Both the position numbers and the translations under genes were made by a program. A stretch of 64,000 nucleotides of DNA from Legionella wadsworthii DSM 21896 = ATCC 33877. Its GTDB lineage: Bacteria; Pseudomonadota; Gammaproteobacteria; Legionellales; Legionellaceae. The stretch is taken from assembly GCF_000701265.1 (NCBI RefSeq), contig NZ_KL370759.1, positions 1,018,588-1,082,587 on the forward strand, in the 5' to 3' direction. This document shows, in pieces, positions 9,155-18,200 of the stretch. How positions within the stretch are numbered: position 1 is the first letter of the stretch; each line of letters starts with the position of its first letter. The notes beneath the pieces are model-generated. The model saw only the letters and a list, made by a program, of their open reading frames with translations, was not told where the DNA came from and did no database searches.

Positions 9155-9609
9155 GCCTGTCCCTCTGATTTTTCTTGTTCTGAATCAGTCAACAATCCCA
9201 CTTGCTCCGCTCCTGCTTCCTTCAGTAATGCCATTGCTTGAACCACTTTTCCGTAAGCAACACCCTGATCACCCTTTACTAAAACATTAAGTTTTTGGCC
9301 TGATTGCTTTGCTAATTCTAACTCTGCGGCAACACGAACGACTAAAGCCTGAGACTCTATAGGATCCGCCGGTGTACTGCTAATATTCAAAAAATAAGTA
9401 CCTTGCTGATTCACCGACACAATGATAGGCTCTCTATCTGTAGGTGCCAACGTTTGACTTGCAGCTTTAGGTAAATCTACAGTCACACCTTGGCTTAGCA
9501 TAGGTGCGGTGATCATAAAAATTACAAGTAAAACCAACATCACATCTATGTAAGGTACTACATTTATTTCGGAAATCGGACGTTCCCGCTTTTTTTTGGC
9601 TCGGATCAT
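9151..9609 (-). CDS. tolR: Tol-Pal system protein TolR (ExbD family)
   Basis: 152 residues, one transmembrane segment near the N-terminus (about 16-37, VVPYIDVMLVLLVIFMITAP). The aspartate in YIDVML is the conserved residue of the proton channel shared with TolQ. The periplasmic domain ends with VAYGKVVQAMALLKEAGAEQVGLLT, as in ExbD/TolR proteins. Gene order tolQ-tolR-tolA supports TolR over ExbD. A lysine/arginine-rich N-terminus (KKKRERPIS) fits the cytoplasmic side. Confidence 0.94.
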   Translation of the reverse strand: MIRAKKKRERPISEINVVPYIDVMLVLLVIFMITAPMLSQGVTVDLPKAASQTLAPTDREPIIVSVNQQGTYFLNISSTPADPIESQALVVRVAAELELAKQSGQKLNVLVKGDQGVAYGKVVQAMALLKEAGAEQVGLLTDSEQEKSEGQA

Positions 9610-9617
9610 TTCAAATT

Positions 9618-10292
9618 CTACCCTCTTACAGTGTCACTGTTTTGTTGTTCTATAAGCGATATTAGTTCTTCCTGAAATAAATCGAATCGATTCAATAAAT
9701 CATTGGCACGAGTTGTATAACGGTTGTATGCAATTACCGCAGGTATTGCTGTAAATAAACCTAAAGCGGTAGCGACTAAAGCCTCAGATATTCCAGGAGC
9801 CACCATGGCAATGGTGGCTTGTTGTGCATGTCCTAAGGCCTGAAAGGAAGTCATGATACCCCAAACAGTACCAAATAATCCTACGTAGGGTGCGATGGAG
9901 CCTACAGAAGCAAAGAAAGGTAAATGCTGCTCCAGTTTTTCAGCTTCTCTGGCATGGGTAATTTGCATCACGCGTTGTATTGGCTCTATAGTTACTTTCC
10001 CCTGTTTTCTGCTTCGAACAAACTCTTTAAAACCTGCATGAAAAATAGCTGCCATTCCTTGGCGTTCTTCAGAGTTATTGTCAATATCACTGTACAGCCT
10101 GCTTAAATCACCGCTATCCCAAAACCTTTGATTAAAAGCATCTGTAAGTTGCTTTTTTTTATTAAAAAACCAGGCTCTTTGAAAGATTAATGTCCACGAA
10201 ACAATGGAGGCAGCAGTGAGTAATATCATGACTGATTTAACCACCAAACCTGCTTGCATAAAGTACATTAATACATTTGCTTGATTACCCAT
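9618..10292 (-). CDS. tolQ: Tol-Pal system protein TolQ (MotA/ExbB family)
   Basis: 224 residues, three membrane helices (about 14-35, 130-155, 165-190). The conserved core PYVGLFGTVWGIMTSFQALG and GISEALVATALGLFTAIPAV form the proton-conducting helices that surround the TolR helix. Start ATG at 10292 with GGAGAGAA upstream. Eight bases separate it from tolR, and the gene is part of the ruvB-ybgC-tolQRAB unit. Confidence 0.94.
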   Translation of the reverse strand: MGNQANVLMYFMQAGLVVKSVMILLTAASIVSWTLIFQRAWFFNKKKQLTDAFNQRFWDSGDLSRLYSDIDNNSEERQGMAAIFHAGFKEFVRSRKQGKVTIEPIQRVMQITHAREAEKLEQHLPFFASVGSIAPYVGLFGTVWGIMTSFQALGHAQQATIAMVAPGISEALVATALGLFTAIPAVIAYNRYTTRANDLLNRFDLFQEELISLIEQQNSDTVRG

Positions 10293-10365
10293 CTATATTC
10301 TCTCCAGTACCCCAGTTTTATTATGAATTTATATCTCATTGTAATCATTACCGAATGAGATTACA

Positions 10366-10746
10366 TTATATTTCTTTAATCCATTGTGGAAACCGCTTCG
10401 GCTTCATGTTGCTGTCCACACATACCACTTTAATTTTGGCTTCACAAAGTAACTTTTCCTGCTGATTTTGCATCGTTTGATAAAATAAAAAACTGCAAGC
10501 ACCCGATGCCTGGACCATAGAGCGGATCGTAAGCAAATCATCCAGTCGTGCTGGTGCTTGATATCTTATGTTCACATCATAAATTGCAAAAAGTGTATTT
10601 TGTTTTAGTAAATTAGAAAGTATTAAATTATTATCCCGCAGCATTTCTGTTCGGGCTCGTTCAAAAAAACTCAGATAATTCGCATGGTAAACAATACCCA
10701 TATAATCTACATCTTCAGCGTATACCCTAGAGGAATGTTGATGCAT
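10366..10746 (-). CDS. ybgC: Tol-Pal-associated acyl-CoA thioesterase YbgC
   Basis: 126 residues, hotdog-fold thioesterase of the 4-hydroxybenzoyl-CoA thioesterase group. The catalytic segment EDVDYMGIVYHANYLSFFER contains the expected aspartate and the YHANY motif. E. coli YbgC acts on acyl-CoA or acyl-ACP and is linked to phospholipid metabolism near the Tol complex. I favour the ATG at 10746 (GGATGAT upstream) over an in-frame TTG at 10761 because the N-terminus then matches family length. Nineteen bases follow the ruvB stop. Confidence 0.92.
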   Translation of the reverse strand: MHQHSSRVYAEDVDYMGIVYHANYLSFFERARTEMLRDNNLILSNLLKQNTLFAIYDVNIRYQAPARLDDLLTIRSMVQASGACSFLFYQTMQNQQEKLLCEAKIKVVCVDSNMKPKRFPQWIKEI

Positions 10747-10764
10747 GGTTTTATCATCCAATTA

Positions 10765-11775
10765 TTAATTCTGCTCTACTTCAATAAAACCAAAATGCTG
10801 ATAAGCTTTTGGTGTGGCTATTCTACCTCTTGGCGTGCGCATAAGGAATCCTTGTTGTATTAAAAATGGCTCTAAAACGTCTTCAATTGTGCCTTTTTCT
10901 TCACCAATTGCAGCGGCTATACTATCAACACCTACTGGGCCACCATTAAATTGTTCTATTACAGCCAATAATAATTTTCTATCCATGACATCAAAACCGT
11001 TTTTATCTACATCCAGCATAACTAAAGCCTTTTGAGCCATTTCCTCATTAATAACACCATTCCCCTTCACCTCAGCATAATCTCTGACCCGCCGCAATAA
11101 TCGATTTGCAATCCGGGGTGTTCCTCTCGATCTTAACGCTATTTCTCTAGCCCCTTCAGGAAGCGTTTTTACATTAAGCAGCTGGGCGGACCGTACAATA
11201 ATTTGTGTTAGAGAATCTACTGAATAATATTCAAGCCGTTGGACAATACCAAAACGATCTCTGAGCGGAGAGGTCAATAGACCTGCGCGTGTTGTTGCTC
11301 CAATTAAAGTGAAGGGCGGTAATTCCAATTTTATAGAACGTGCAGCGGGTCCTTCACCTATCATAATGTCCAATTTATAGTCTTCCATAGCAGGATAAAG
11401 TATTTCTTCTATTACAGGGCTTAGCCTATGAATTTCATCAATAAATAAGACATCATTTGCCTGAAGATTCGTGAGTATGGCCGCAATATCTCCAGCCCGT
11501 TCAATCACTGGGCCTGAGGTTTGACGCAAATTAACACCCATTTCATGAGCAATAATATTAGCTAAAGTCGTTTTACCCAACCCGGGAGGGCCAAAGATTA
11601 AGACATGATCCAGGGCATCTTTTCTTTTTTTTGCAGCATCAATGAAAATCTGCATTTGCGAACTAACAGCATCCTGTCCTATATATTCTCTTAGACTAAG
11701 AGGTCTAATTGCGCGATCAATTGCCTCTTCTGAGGTGATACTTTGTGTACTGATTAAGCGGTCACTTTCCAGCAT
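10765..11775 (-). CDS. ruvB: Holliday junction branch-migration ATPase RuvB
   Basis: 336 residues, full length for RuvB. AAA+ motifs are all visible: Walker [12 protein letters not shown], Walker B LFIDEIHR, sensor 1 [12 protein letters not shown] and an arginine-finger region PLRDRFG, followed by the C-terminal winged-helix domain (ALLVMLDV-like [14 protein letters not shown] and [10 protein letters not shown]). RuvB drives branch migration with RuvA. RuvA and RuvC are not visible within the 240 bases upstream. It heads the Tol gene run, as in other gammaproteobacteria. Confidence 0.97.
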   Translation of the reverse strand: MLESDRLISTQSITSEEAIDRAIRPLSLREYIGQDAVSSQMQIFIDAAKKRKDALDHVLIFGPPGLGKTTLANIIAHEMGVNLRQTSGPVIERAGDIAAILTNLQANDVLFIDEIHRLSPVIEEILYPAMEDYKLDIMIGEGPAARSIKLELPPFTLIGATTRAGLLTSPLRDRFGIVQRLEYYSVDSLTQIIVRSAQLLNVKTLPEGAREIALRSRGTPRIANRLLRRVRDYAEVKGNGVINEEMAQKALVMLDVDKNGFDVMDRKLLLAVIEQFNGGPVGVDSIAAAIGEEKGTIEDVLEPFLIQQGFLMRTPRGRIATPKAYQHFGFIEVEQN

Positions 11776-12016
11776 AAAGTTCTTTTAGCAGTTCGGTAGA
11801 ATGGGAGTATTTTATCATATGTTTTTTGAATCGCAGCTTATTTGTTGAATTTAAAAAAAGAAAATCTAAATTGTTGTGCAATGAAATCTAAGAGTATTTA
11901 GAACCATGGGATATCCTATAACACAGGTGTACCCCTCTCGTTCTATTTGATTTATATCTCACACAATTTATATATTAGGATGCTCACAAGAGTCACAAAC
12001 TGGGTCAGAATACAAG

Positions 12017-12649
12017 TTAATTCATTTCAACAGATAGAATTCCTTCTTGCCGTTGCTCAGGATCTGATACATTAGAAAAAGAGGCATCTTCAGAGTACTC
12101 AGTTTTTTTAAAAAATTGGAATATATTTTTTTCTCGTTTAATTTCTTTTTCGATATTATCTAATGGCTTGAACTCGTCGATACAATTAAAAAAGCGCACT
12201 ACTGAATATATCATCGCCATACACCCCAGCGATAACACGGAAAGGGCAAAAAAAGGATTAACCGCCACGAGGGTGGGCGCCAATGCAATAGAGTGGGTAA
12301 ATAATGCCGCAGCGAGCGTAGCCCAGAACAATAATTCAAGTGCTTTGAAGATGTTATCTAGTATGATACCTGCTTTTCTTAGAAAATTGATTTCTTCAAA
12401 CTGTTCTAAAATTTCTTTTGATTTGATTCGTCCCTCTTTAATACCCTCAAGTCCTTGAGTAAACAATTCGTATGTTTCAATGCATAATTCTTCATCACTA
12501 CTTGTCGAAGCCTCGATATATAGATCGCGATAAAAATTCTTAATTCCTTGTAACTGACGTTGCATTTCTGTATTTAATTCAATCCCTTGAAATAAATCAT
12601 CAATTTTTTTATTGCATCCTTCAAAACGTTTATCGAAATGCTTAGACAT
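12017..12649 (-). CDS. Membrane protein with cytoplasmic helical N-terminus, unknown (possible DUF5638 type)
   Basis: 210 residues, ATG at 12649 with AAAGGATG upstream. A helical hydrophilic N-terminal domain (about 1-100) starts HFDKRFEGCNKKIDDLFQGI, followed by two hydrophobic segments (about 105-160) and an acidic/basic C-terminal tail. The layout recalls Legionella-restricted membrane proteins annotated DUF5638, from memory and not verified. It lies 113 bases downstream of the ECF sigma factor gene on the same strand. It could be read from the same transcript, but it lacks the look of a classical RseA anti-sigma factor. Confidence 0.65.
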   Translation of the reverse strand: MSKHFDKRFEGCNKKIDDLFQGIELNTEMQRQLQGIKNFYRDLYIEASTSSDEELCIETYELFTQGLEGIKEGRIKSKEILEQFEEINFLRKAGIILDNIFKALELLFWATLAAALFTHSIALAPTLVAVNPFFALSVLSLGCMAMIYSVVRFFNCIDEFKPLDNIEKEIKREKNIFQFFKKTEYSEDASFSNVSDPEQRQEGILSVEMN

Positions 12650-12762
12650 AATTCATCCTTTAATTATTATAGATAATAGAATTAGTTGATTAAAAGGAGC
12701 CAAAAACGTTTATAGCATACTTAAAAAATCGATAAAAGATGGAGGGCTAACATATAAAATAT

Positions 12763-13323
12763 TTATGAAGCGATTTGGTCCATGGACGCCTTAACTAACT
12801 TTCGAGCCCTAAAAATACGTGAGCGCACTGTTCCAATAGGGCAATCCATTTTTTTTGCGATATATTCATAAGATTGACCATCAAGTATATGCATACCATA
12901 ACAAAGTCGTAATTCTTCTGATAATTTTGAAAGGACTGCTTCCAGGCGTTCGCCAAATTCAATATTTATTAACAAATACTCTGGAGATAGTTGAACTGAT
13001 GGAGAATAATTATCTGCATACTCCGCTTCTAAATCCATACGCATGCTGGCTGAGCGAAAATGATTTTTTATTGTATTCTGGGTTATTCGATACAACCAGG
13101 TAGAAAATTGGCTTTTTTCTTTAAAATAATGTAAATAGCGATAAACTTTAATTAATACTTCTTGAGCCAGATCACTCGCATTCGCTCTATCCTGAATATG
13201 TAAATAAATAATTTGTTGTATTTTAGTGTGATACCGTGACAACAACAGATTATAAGCTTCCATATCACCGTGTCTTGCCAAATTAATTAAGTCCTCATCG
13301 CTATAAGAAGTTTTTTTATTCAT
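12763..13323 (-). CDS. ECF-type RNA polymerase sigma factor (RpoE/SigW-like)
   Basis: 186 residues. Region 2 is clear (LLSRYHTKIQQIIYLHI, then ASDLAQEVLIKVYRYLHYFK and FSTWLYRITQNTIKNHFR) and region 4 ends with the helix-turn-helix QSYEYIAKKMDCPIGTVRSR, as in RpoE. RpoE-type factors usually direct the envelope stress response. ATG at 13323 chosen, with GAGGAAG just upstream; a GTG three bases earlier is possible. Two genes upstream are ygfX and sdhE. No recognisable anti-sigma gene is adjacent: the next gene downstream encodes a different membrane protein. Confidence 0.88.
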   Translation of the reverse strand: MNKKTSYSDEDLINLARHGDMEAYNLLLSRYHTKIQQIIYLHIQDRANASDLAQEVLIKVYRYLHYFKEKSQFSTWLYRITQNTIKNHFRSASMRMDLEAEYADNYSPSVQLSPEYLLINIEFGERLEAVLSKLSEELRLCYGMHILDGQSYEYIAKKMDCPIGTVRSRIFRARKLVKASMDQIAS

Positions 13324-13381
13324 CACTTCCTCATAATTCCATTATTTGAATGAATGGGCTTTAATTGTTCTATATGTACAA

Positions 13382-13789
13382 TTATATACTAATTTGGTTT
13401 GTTTTGAGATGTAATAACCTTAATTGATCCTTTGTGAGCTGATCATTAAAAATAACAATGGTTTTTATTTTGCTTTTGTTTTTAAATTTTACCAGTTGAA
13501 AAATAGGGTTATGGAGTAGAATGGCGGCATGTGTATAAGATTCATTTGTATTTTCGTCAATTTCTAAAAACCATTTTTCTCCTGTACACTTGATTTTTTT
13601 TAAGAGAGGAGGCCGTTTGGTCGTAAATAAAATATTGCAGGGCAAAAACAATAAGACAAAAAACCTCATCCAATTATTTATGGGGTAATAAAGAATTACA
13701 AAAATGGTTATGGCATTGAATATCCACATTAAACGCCAATAGGTATCTGATTTTCTTAATTCAATTACTATTTCGAATAATGGAGACAA
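13382..13789 (-). CDS. ygfX: YgfX-like membrane protein
   Basis: 135 residues, with two closely spaced hydrophobic segments (about 18-55, LMWIFNAITIFVILYYPINN and MRFFVLLFLPCNILF), then a soluble C-terminal domain. Size, topology and its position immediately after sdhE match the YgfX/CptA family, described in E. coli as an inner-membrane protein paired with SdhE. Sequence similarity alone is weak and the call leans on gene order. It overlaps sdhE by 29 bases, as in other gammaproteobacteria. An alternative reading as an SdhE-CptA toxin-antitoxin unit is disputed. Confidence 0.7.
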   Translation of the reverse strand: MSPLFEIVIELRKSDTYWRLMWIFNAITIFVILYYPINNWMRFFVLLFLPCNILFTTKRPPLLKKIKCTGEKWFLEIDENTNESYTHAAILLHNPIFQLVKFKNKSKIKTIVIFNDQLTKDQLRLLHLKTNQISI

Positions 13790-14006
13790 TTTTTTTTAAC
13801 TCTTCATCCTGAGGCTCTTCATGCCCCATAAACCAGGAAAATAGCTCGGGATCAGTACAATTTAATAATTGATTAAATGCATCACGCTCTTCTGCTGACA
13901 AATGATCAAATTGATATTTAAGAAAACGTTGTAATATAAGGTCTAATTCCAGCATTCCTCGGCGACAGTGCCAAGCCAGTCTTGCTTTTTCCTTAGAAGG
14001 CAACAT
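13761..14006 (-). CDS. sdhE: FAD assembly factor SdhE (YgfY family)
   Basis: 81 residues, the normal size. The diagnostic RRGMLELDLIL segment near residue 14 carries the RGxxE motif needed for attaching FAD to succinate dehydrogenase flavoprotein SdhA; the FNQLLNCTDPELFSWFMGH segment is also typical. The sdh genes themselves are not in this window. It is first in a minus-strand run with ygfX and is divergent from ygfZ, a conserved arrangement. Confidence 0.92.
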   Translation of the reverse strand: MLPSKEKARLAWHCRRGMLELDLILQRFLKYQFDHLSAEERDAFNQLLNCTDPELFSWFMGHEEPQDEELKKIVSIIRNSN

Positions 14007-14182
14007 AATAAATCTCGGTTCTCACATTTCAAATCAATAATACACCAATGCACTTATAAACGGAAACTGTTGTCATTCTATTTCAGTAAAACCTATGGTT
14101 AGATAAAAAAATTAGATAAACTTTATCCTTATCCAATAATACAGTCTAAGAAAAAATAGCTGTTCTTTTCAGGCCAATAAAT

Positions 14183-15187
14183 ATGAATACCATGTTAAAA
14201 CATTTAATCAATAATAGGGAATTAACTACCGTAAATCCCTTAGATCAGGAATTAATGATCCTCCCCAAAAAAAACTTTTTATTTGATTTATCCTATTTAT
14301 CAACTATTGATGTCGAAGGAATTAAAGCAACTGAATTCCTTCAAGGTCAATTCACTTCTGATATCACGCTTATATCAGATATAAAGATGGGACAGGCTGC
14401 TCAATGCAATATCAAAGGACGTATATTGGCACTGATGGATGTTATCAATTGGAATGGATTTAAATTAATTTTGCCCAGGGACTTGCGAGAATCAACCATA
14501 AATTCTTTGAATAAATATGCGCTTCTCTCGCGTGTCAGCCTAAAACCAAATGATAAATATAATATTTTTGGAATATATTTACAGGATAAAGAAGACATTC
14601 TGCCTGAGTCAGAATTTTTTCCTGCTACACTTTACGGACAAACCTATAGTACAGATTTTTGCATGTATCATTTAGGAAAGGGATTTTATATTGTTGTATC
14701 TGAAGAAGATTATGGAGCAAAGTTAAAAGAAAAATTCCTTAAAAATGATCAATTCCGAGGCTCACTAACTTGGCATAGTTTGAGATTAGCCCAACATCAG
14801 GTAGACATTTACCCAGAATCTCGAAGTATATTTTTACCCCATCGGCTCAATTTACATCAAACTCCGTACATCAGTTTTAATAAAGGATGCTATAAAGGAC
14901 AAGAAATTATTGCACGGATGCATTATAAAGCAACCTTAAAACATCAAATGAAAATTTTTCAAATTAAAACAGGACACAAGATCCATTCAGGGCAAAAAAT
15001 ACTAAATAAAGTTGAGGGAACAGAGATCGGTGAGATAATTGACTTTTCAATACTTCATCAGGAACACTATTTAATTGCAGTAAGTATATTAAAAGAAGCA
15101 GGAACTGACGTTTTTCTCGAAGGAAGTTCCCAACCAGTAAAATTAATGGATTTCCCAACTGAATTAGTTAATCCTATAAAGCAATAA
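14183..15187 (+). CDS. ygfZ: Folate-binding YgfZ family protein (Fe-S cluster repair / tRNA modification)
   Basis: 334 residues, aminomethyltransferase-like fold. The family signature KGCYKGQE (near residue 236) contains the conserved cysteine, preceded by LNLHQTPYISFN; the N-terminal FLQGQFTSDI and CNIKGRILALM segments are also typical. YgfZ uses folate to support iron-sulphur enzymes such as MiaB. Divergent from sdhE with 176 bases between the starts. Function of the family is known, details here are inferred. Confidence 0.9.
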   Translation: MNTMLKHLINNRELTTVNPLDQELMILPKKNFLFDLSYLSTIDVEGIKATEFLQGQFTSDITLISDIKMGQAAQCNIKGRILALMDVINWNGFKLILPRDLRESTINSLNKYALLSRVSLKPNDKYNIFGIYLQDKEDILPESEFFPATLYGQTYSTDFCMYHLGKGFYIVVSEEDYGAKLKEKFLKNDQFRGSLTWHSLRLAQHQVDIYPESRSIFLPHRLNLHQTPYISFNKGCYKGQEIIARMHYKATLKHQMKIFQIKTGHKIHSGQKILNKVEGTEIGEIIDFSILHQEHYLIAVSILKEAGTDVFLEGSSQPVKLMDFPTELVNPIKQ

Positions 15188-15211
15188 TTAAGTTGAGACA
15201 TAGAAATTGTT

Positions 15212-15246
15212 CAATGTTTGTTAGGTACTTGACCCAACAAACATTG
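15212..15246. terminator. Hairpin between convergent ygfZ and glutamate dehydrogenase
   Basis: Stem of 13 pairs with one A/C mismatch (CAATGTTTGTT-x-GG / CC-x-AACAAACATTG) and a seven-base loop, placed between two genes that end toward each other (stops at 15187 and 15272). It could serve both strands; the following T content is modest. Confidence 0.6.
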
Positions 15247-15271
15247 CTATTTAAAACTAATTCCTATCGGT

Positions 15272-18200
15272 TTAGACCATGCTTTCCTGCTCAACCATGG
15301 AATAAGATTGCAAGGTAGTTTGGGTTAAATCAAGTAACTCCCTAATTGCCACAAAGAACATTGTATAATTAAGGACTTGACTTGCTTTTAAATCGGCCAA
15401 AATGAAGCGCCAACGCTGAATCAAGGCTCTATGTGATTCTCCCCAGGCAGCAAGACGTGCCTGCACATCGGGGTTATCTACTTCAAAGTTAATTAATCCA
15501 GCAGTAAGTTGCCGCTGTTGCCAATCCAGATCATCCCTTAAGGCTTCTCGAGACAATGACTCCCAATGATTCTCACTTGGATGCATAATGATTTGCTTCC
15601 TTATCCAAGCTAAATCTAAATACTCGCCAATACCAAAATATATTTCTGCAACCTGGGCTACATTCATTTCTCTCTTATCAGCGATATCGATAATGTCGGT
15701 AGCAGCAAATAATCCACGGGTTACGGTCAAATCATGTGCCAAATTAGGTGGAATACCTTCCTCTACAAGAATTTGTAAATGCGCATCATATTTGGCTCTT
15801 CGCTCCTCATTCAAGATTCCAGGTATGGACATCTTCAGCTCTACTATTCCTTGCGCATAAAGTTTAACCACATCAGAAATATCCATAGATCTTCTTTGAC
15901 TACGTAAGAACCATCGTGTAATTCGTCGAGCCAATCGTGAATAAAGCATCATCATTTCGATTTGTTTTTTGGAACTAATTTTAGTGCCTAAATCCTCTAT
16001 TTGCTTCCAAACTGATTCTAAATTAAGCACAGAACGGGTAATGATATAAGCCCTTACAATTGCTGAAACTGGAGCGCCTGTTTCATCCTGTAGCCGATAA
16101 ATATAGGTGAAGCCCATTTCATTCACAATAATGTTGCTTAATTTTGTTGCAATTATTTCTCTTTTTAGCGGATGAGATTGCATTTGCTTGCTAAACCGCT
16201 CTTGCAATGGTTTTGGAAAAGAATTAATTAAAAACTGTGTCATATAGGATTCTTCAGGAACTCCTGAAGCAAGAATCTGTTCTTTAAGAATGGTTTTGCT
16301 ATAACACATTAAAACAGCGATACATGGACGCATCAAGCCTTTACCCATTAATTTGCGTTCCATAATGACTTTATCGTCAGGCAAATACTCTAGGTTACGA
16401 TCAATTTTTCCTGTACGTTCTAAATCACTTATGTAACGACTCTGCAAATCCAAAGCCTGGATGGGTTGCGATGCGGTGAGACTAATTGCCCTGGTTTGTA
16501 AAAAGTTATCACGAAGTACTAATTTACTCACCTCATCGGTCATTTCAATTAATAATTCATTACGCTGTTTTTCTGTTAAATCACCAACTGCCACAATGCC
16601 ATTGAGCAGAATTTTTATATTGACTTCTTTATCAGAGCAATTAACTCCGCCCGAATTATCGATAAAATCGGTATACACCATTCCGCCATTTAATGAATAT
16701 TCAACCCGTGCTAATTGGGTAAGTCCTAAATTACCGCCTTCTCCGACTACTTTACAACGTAGTTGTTTAGCATTGATTCGAGTTGCGTCGTTGCTACGAT
16801 CACCGACATTCGAATTGGACTCAGTACTTGCTTTAACATAAGTACCGATACCTGCACTCCAAAGTAAATCTACTTTAGCTTTTAGAATGGCTTTAATCAG
16901 CTCATTAGGCTCAATTTCGGTTTGTTTTATTCCGAAAGCAGCTTGCATTTCCTTACTTACAGGAATGGATTTGGCATTTCGATTAAATACGCCGCCGCCC
17001 TTGGAAATAAGTTTTTTATCATAATCTGTCCAACTAGAACGGGGCAGATGAAATAAGCGTTCTCGTTCTTTATAGCTGGATTCAGCATCAGGATTTGGAT
17101 CGATAAATATATGAATGTGGTTAAAAGCACCCAATAATTTAATATGTTTTGATAACAGCATTCCATTACCAAAAACATCTCCAGCCATATCTCCTATACC
17201 TACCACAGTAAAATCATGATGCTCAATATCCATATCCAGTTCATAAAAATGACGTTTTACTGACTCCCAGGCACCTTTGGCCGTAATTCCCATTTTCTTA
17301 TGATCATAACCAATAGATCCACCTGATGCAAAAGCATCGCCTAACCAAAAGCCATACTCCAAAGAAATGGCATTGGCAAGATCCGAGAATGTTGCTGTGC
17401 CTTTATCTGCAGCAACAACAAGATAAGGATCATCTTCATCATGGCATACAACATTTTCAGGTTTTACTACCATTCCTTCAATATAGTTATCTGTAATATC
17501 GAGTAGGCCACGAATAAATAGCTGATAGCAACCTATTCCTTCCGTCATAATTTCTTCACGAGTACCGTTGACGGGTAAGAATTTGGGTACAAAGCCTCCT
17601 TTGGCGCCACTGGGTACAATCACCGAATTTTTCACTTGTTGTGCCTTCATCAAACCTAGAATTTCCGTGCGGAAATCTTCTCTTCGATCAGACCAGCGCA
17701 ATCCTCCTCGAGCAACCTTACCCCCTCGTAAATGAACCCCTTCAAATCGAGGCGAATAAACAAAAATTTCAAACATAGGATGGGGTTTTGGTACACCTGG
17801 AATTATCTTGCTGTTGAGTTTCAATGAAATGTAAGGCTTATGGTGACCATCTTCATTAATTTGATAAAAATTTGTTCTTAAAGTGGCGCTAATCGCATGA
17901 ATGTATTGACGTATAATTTTATCTTCATCAAGATTGGAGACTGTATCCAGATCATTTAATATTTCAATTGATAAATCAGCAAAACGATCTTCTCTATTTG
18001 GATCATTTTCTGGATTACTGCGTATCTCAAACAATCTCACTAATTTTTTTGCAATGGCCACATTATTATTTAAGGCCGTTTCCATATAATCTTGGCTAAA
18101 GGTTATACCAATTTGTTTGAAATATTTAGCATAGGTACGTAAAACAGCAACTTCCCGCCAATTTAGCCCAGCTGCTAATACAAGTTGATTAAAACCATCA

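Noticed and set aside
13382..14006. Reading sdhE/ygfX as a proven toxin-antitoxin module
   Set aside because: The pair is best known as an SDH flavinylation factor and its membrane neighbour; the toxin-antitoxin role is disputed.
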